A stretch of DNA of 64,000 bases from positions 124,001 to 188,000 of the forward strand of contig NZ_VDMB01000004.1 in the NCBI RefSeq assembly GCF_006175995.1, written 5' to 3'. Both the position numbers and the translations under genes were made by a program. Below the pieces are notes generated by a model. That model was given only the letters and a program-made list of their open reading frames with translations. It ran no database searches and was not told the DNA's origin. This document shows, in pieces, positions 63,272 to 64,000 of this stretch (position 1 is the first letter of the stretch; each line of letters opens with the position of its first letter). The DNA comes from Desulfobotulus mexicanus (GTDB taxonomy: Bacteria; Desulfobacterota; Desulfobacteria; Desulfobacterales; ASO4-4).

Positions 63272-64000
63272 ATGCATTCTGAGATTATGCCTGCTTTTCA
63301 ACAGATCCGCAATGCTGTTTTAGGAAAAGACGAGGCCATTAAACGCTGCCTTACCTGTCTTTTAGCAGGGGGGCATCTTCTGATTGAAGATCTTCCCGGT
63401 ATAGGAAAAACCACCCTGGCGAAGGCTACGGCCAGAAGTCTGGGGCTGACATTCCGGAGAATCCAGTGTACCAGCGATATGCTGCCCGGTGATATTCTTG
63501 GTGTTTCCATATTTGAAAGCAAGGAAAGGGTATTCAGATTCCATCCCGGTCCTGTTTTTACCCAGATTCTTCTTGCCGATGAAATCAACCGGGCCGGACC
63601 TAAAACCCAGAGTGCTCTTCTGGAAGCCATGGAAGAAAATCAGGTTAGCGTTGAAGGACAGACCCATCCCCTGCCCCATCCTTTTTTTGTCATGGCTACC
63701 CAGAATCCCAGTGAACAGGCAGGAGCCTATCCACTGCCTGAATCCCAGCTGGACCGCTTTCTCATGCGTATTTCCATGGGATATCCGGACAGAGACGCAG
63801 AAAAGCGTATCCTTGCGGGTGAAGTAAAAAATACATTTTTAAATATAAGCCCCCTGCTCTCTGCCCCAAAAATAATATCCTTCAGACAAGAAGTGCAGCA
63901 GGTGGGCTTTTCCCATGCCCTCATGGATTATGTTCAGGATATTCTGGAATATACCCGCAGAGAAAGCATTTTCCATACAGGTCTTTCTCCCAGGGCTGGC
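63272..64000 (+). CDS. MoxR-family AAA+ ATPase (3' end outside window)
   Basis: The frame is open from ATG 63272 to the window edge (243 codons). Walker A lies in IEDLPGIGKTTLAKA, with QCTSDMLPGDILGVS, Walker B ILLADEINRAGPKTQSALLEAM, sensor 1 MATQNPSEQAGAYPLPESQLDRF and the start of the lid GLSPRAG. MoxR ATPases act as chaperones, usually beside DUF58 and von Willebrand A-domain genes, which would be expected downstream. The ribosome site AGAGGAAG is good. It is divergent from the DctP-like gene. Confidence 0.92.
   Translation, partial: MHSEIMPAFQQIRNAVLGKDEAIKRCLTCLLAGGHLLIEDLPGIGKTTLAKATARSLGLTFRRIQCTSDMLPGDILGVSIFESKERVFRFHPGPVFTQILLADEINRAGPKTQSALLEAMEENQVSVEGQTHPLPHPFFVMATQNPSEQAGAYPLPESQLDRFLMRISMGYPDRDAEKRILAGEVKNTFLNISPLLSAPKIISFRQEVQQVGFSHALMDYVQDILEYTRRESIFHTGLSPRAG

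Overview
The window looks like a chromosomal segment of a Gram-negative, free-living, signalling-rich bacterium, most likely a sulfate-reducer-type deltaproteobacterium (Desulfobacterota, Desulfobacterales-like). This placement is an inference from gene content: a PPi-type phosphofructokinase, KamA-family radical SAM protein, DUF4911-miaB-bifunctional nuclease cluster, TauE/SafE exporter, bacteriohemerythrin, hybrid kinases, a TRAP-type binding protein and moderate GC. No rRNA, tRNA, CRISPR array or intact insertion sequence was seen.

Layout. 1-9.5 kb: end of an outer-membrane barrel gene, a MarR regulator, a Cys-cluster protein, recJ, a small unknown, a KamA radical SAM enzyme (minus), tex, and a malate:quinone-oxidoreductase-like flavoprotein. 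9.7-18.7 kb: a small unknown, palindromic repeat copy A, a TauE exporter, a DUF2868/DUF3482-GTPase pair (minus), an HD-domain protein with rtcB, a nucleoside-sugar-epimerase-like protein and cysK. 18.7-24.6 kb: pfp and a GGDEF protein (minus), an orphan amino-acid-type ABC ATPase and ftsY. 25-39 kb: a signalling island consisting of a receiver-PP2C phosphatase behind a consensus sigma-54 promoter, an anti-sigma-kinase/STAS fusion, a CheA-receiver hybrid, CheW, an MCP, repeat copy B, CheB, CheR, a PAS kinase-receiver hybrid and an NtrC-like regulator with an altered GAFTGA loop. 39-42.4 kb: a frameshifted AAA-ATPase/nuclease gene and an AlbA_2 (Schlafen-like) protein. 42.4-50.7 kb: a CHASE2 adenylate/guanylate cyclase, the DUF4911-miaB-BFN operon (minus), a hemerythrin, and a PspA/OB-fold membrane protein/flotillin operon. 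51-58 kb: a complete trpEGDCFBA operon preceded by a leader peptide with three consecutive Trp codons and an intrinsic attenuator. 58-64 kb: rsgA, a hybrid sensor kinase downstream of a TRAP-type periplasmic binding protein (both minus), and the start of a MoxR ATPase.

How the parts fit. The 25-39 kb block combines partner-switching parts (PP2C phosphatase, HATPase, STAS) with a full chemosensory core (CheA, W, B, R, MCP) and no flagellar genes. It therefore probably controls gene expression or another non-motility output. A perfect 17-bp inverted repeat lies about 90 bp upstream of the sigma-54 promoter, where an enhancer-binding protein would be expected to bind. The trp operon has the hallmarks of ribosome-mediated attenuation. 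Three copies of a TIR-bounded repeat (two near-full, one shortened) sit in intergenic gaps. The two long copies are imperfect palindromes along their whole length, like a MITE.
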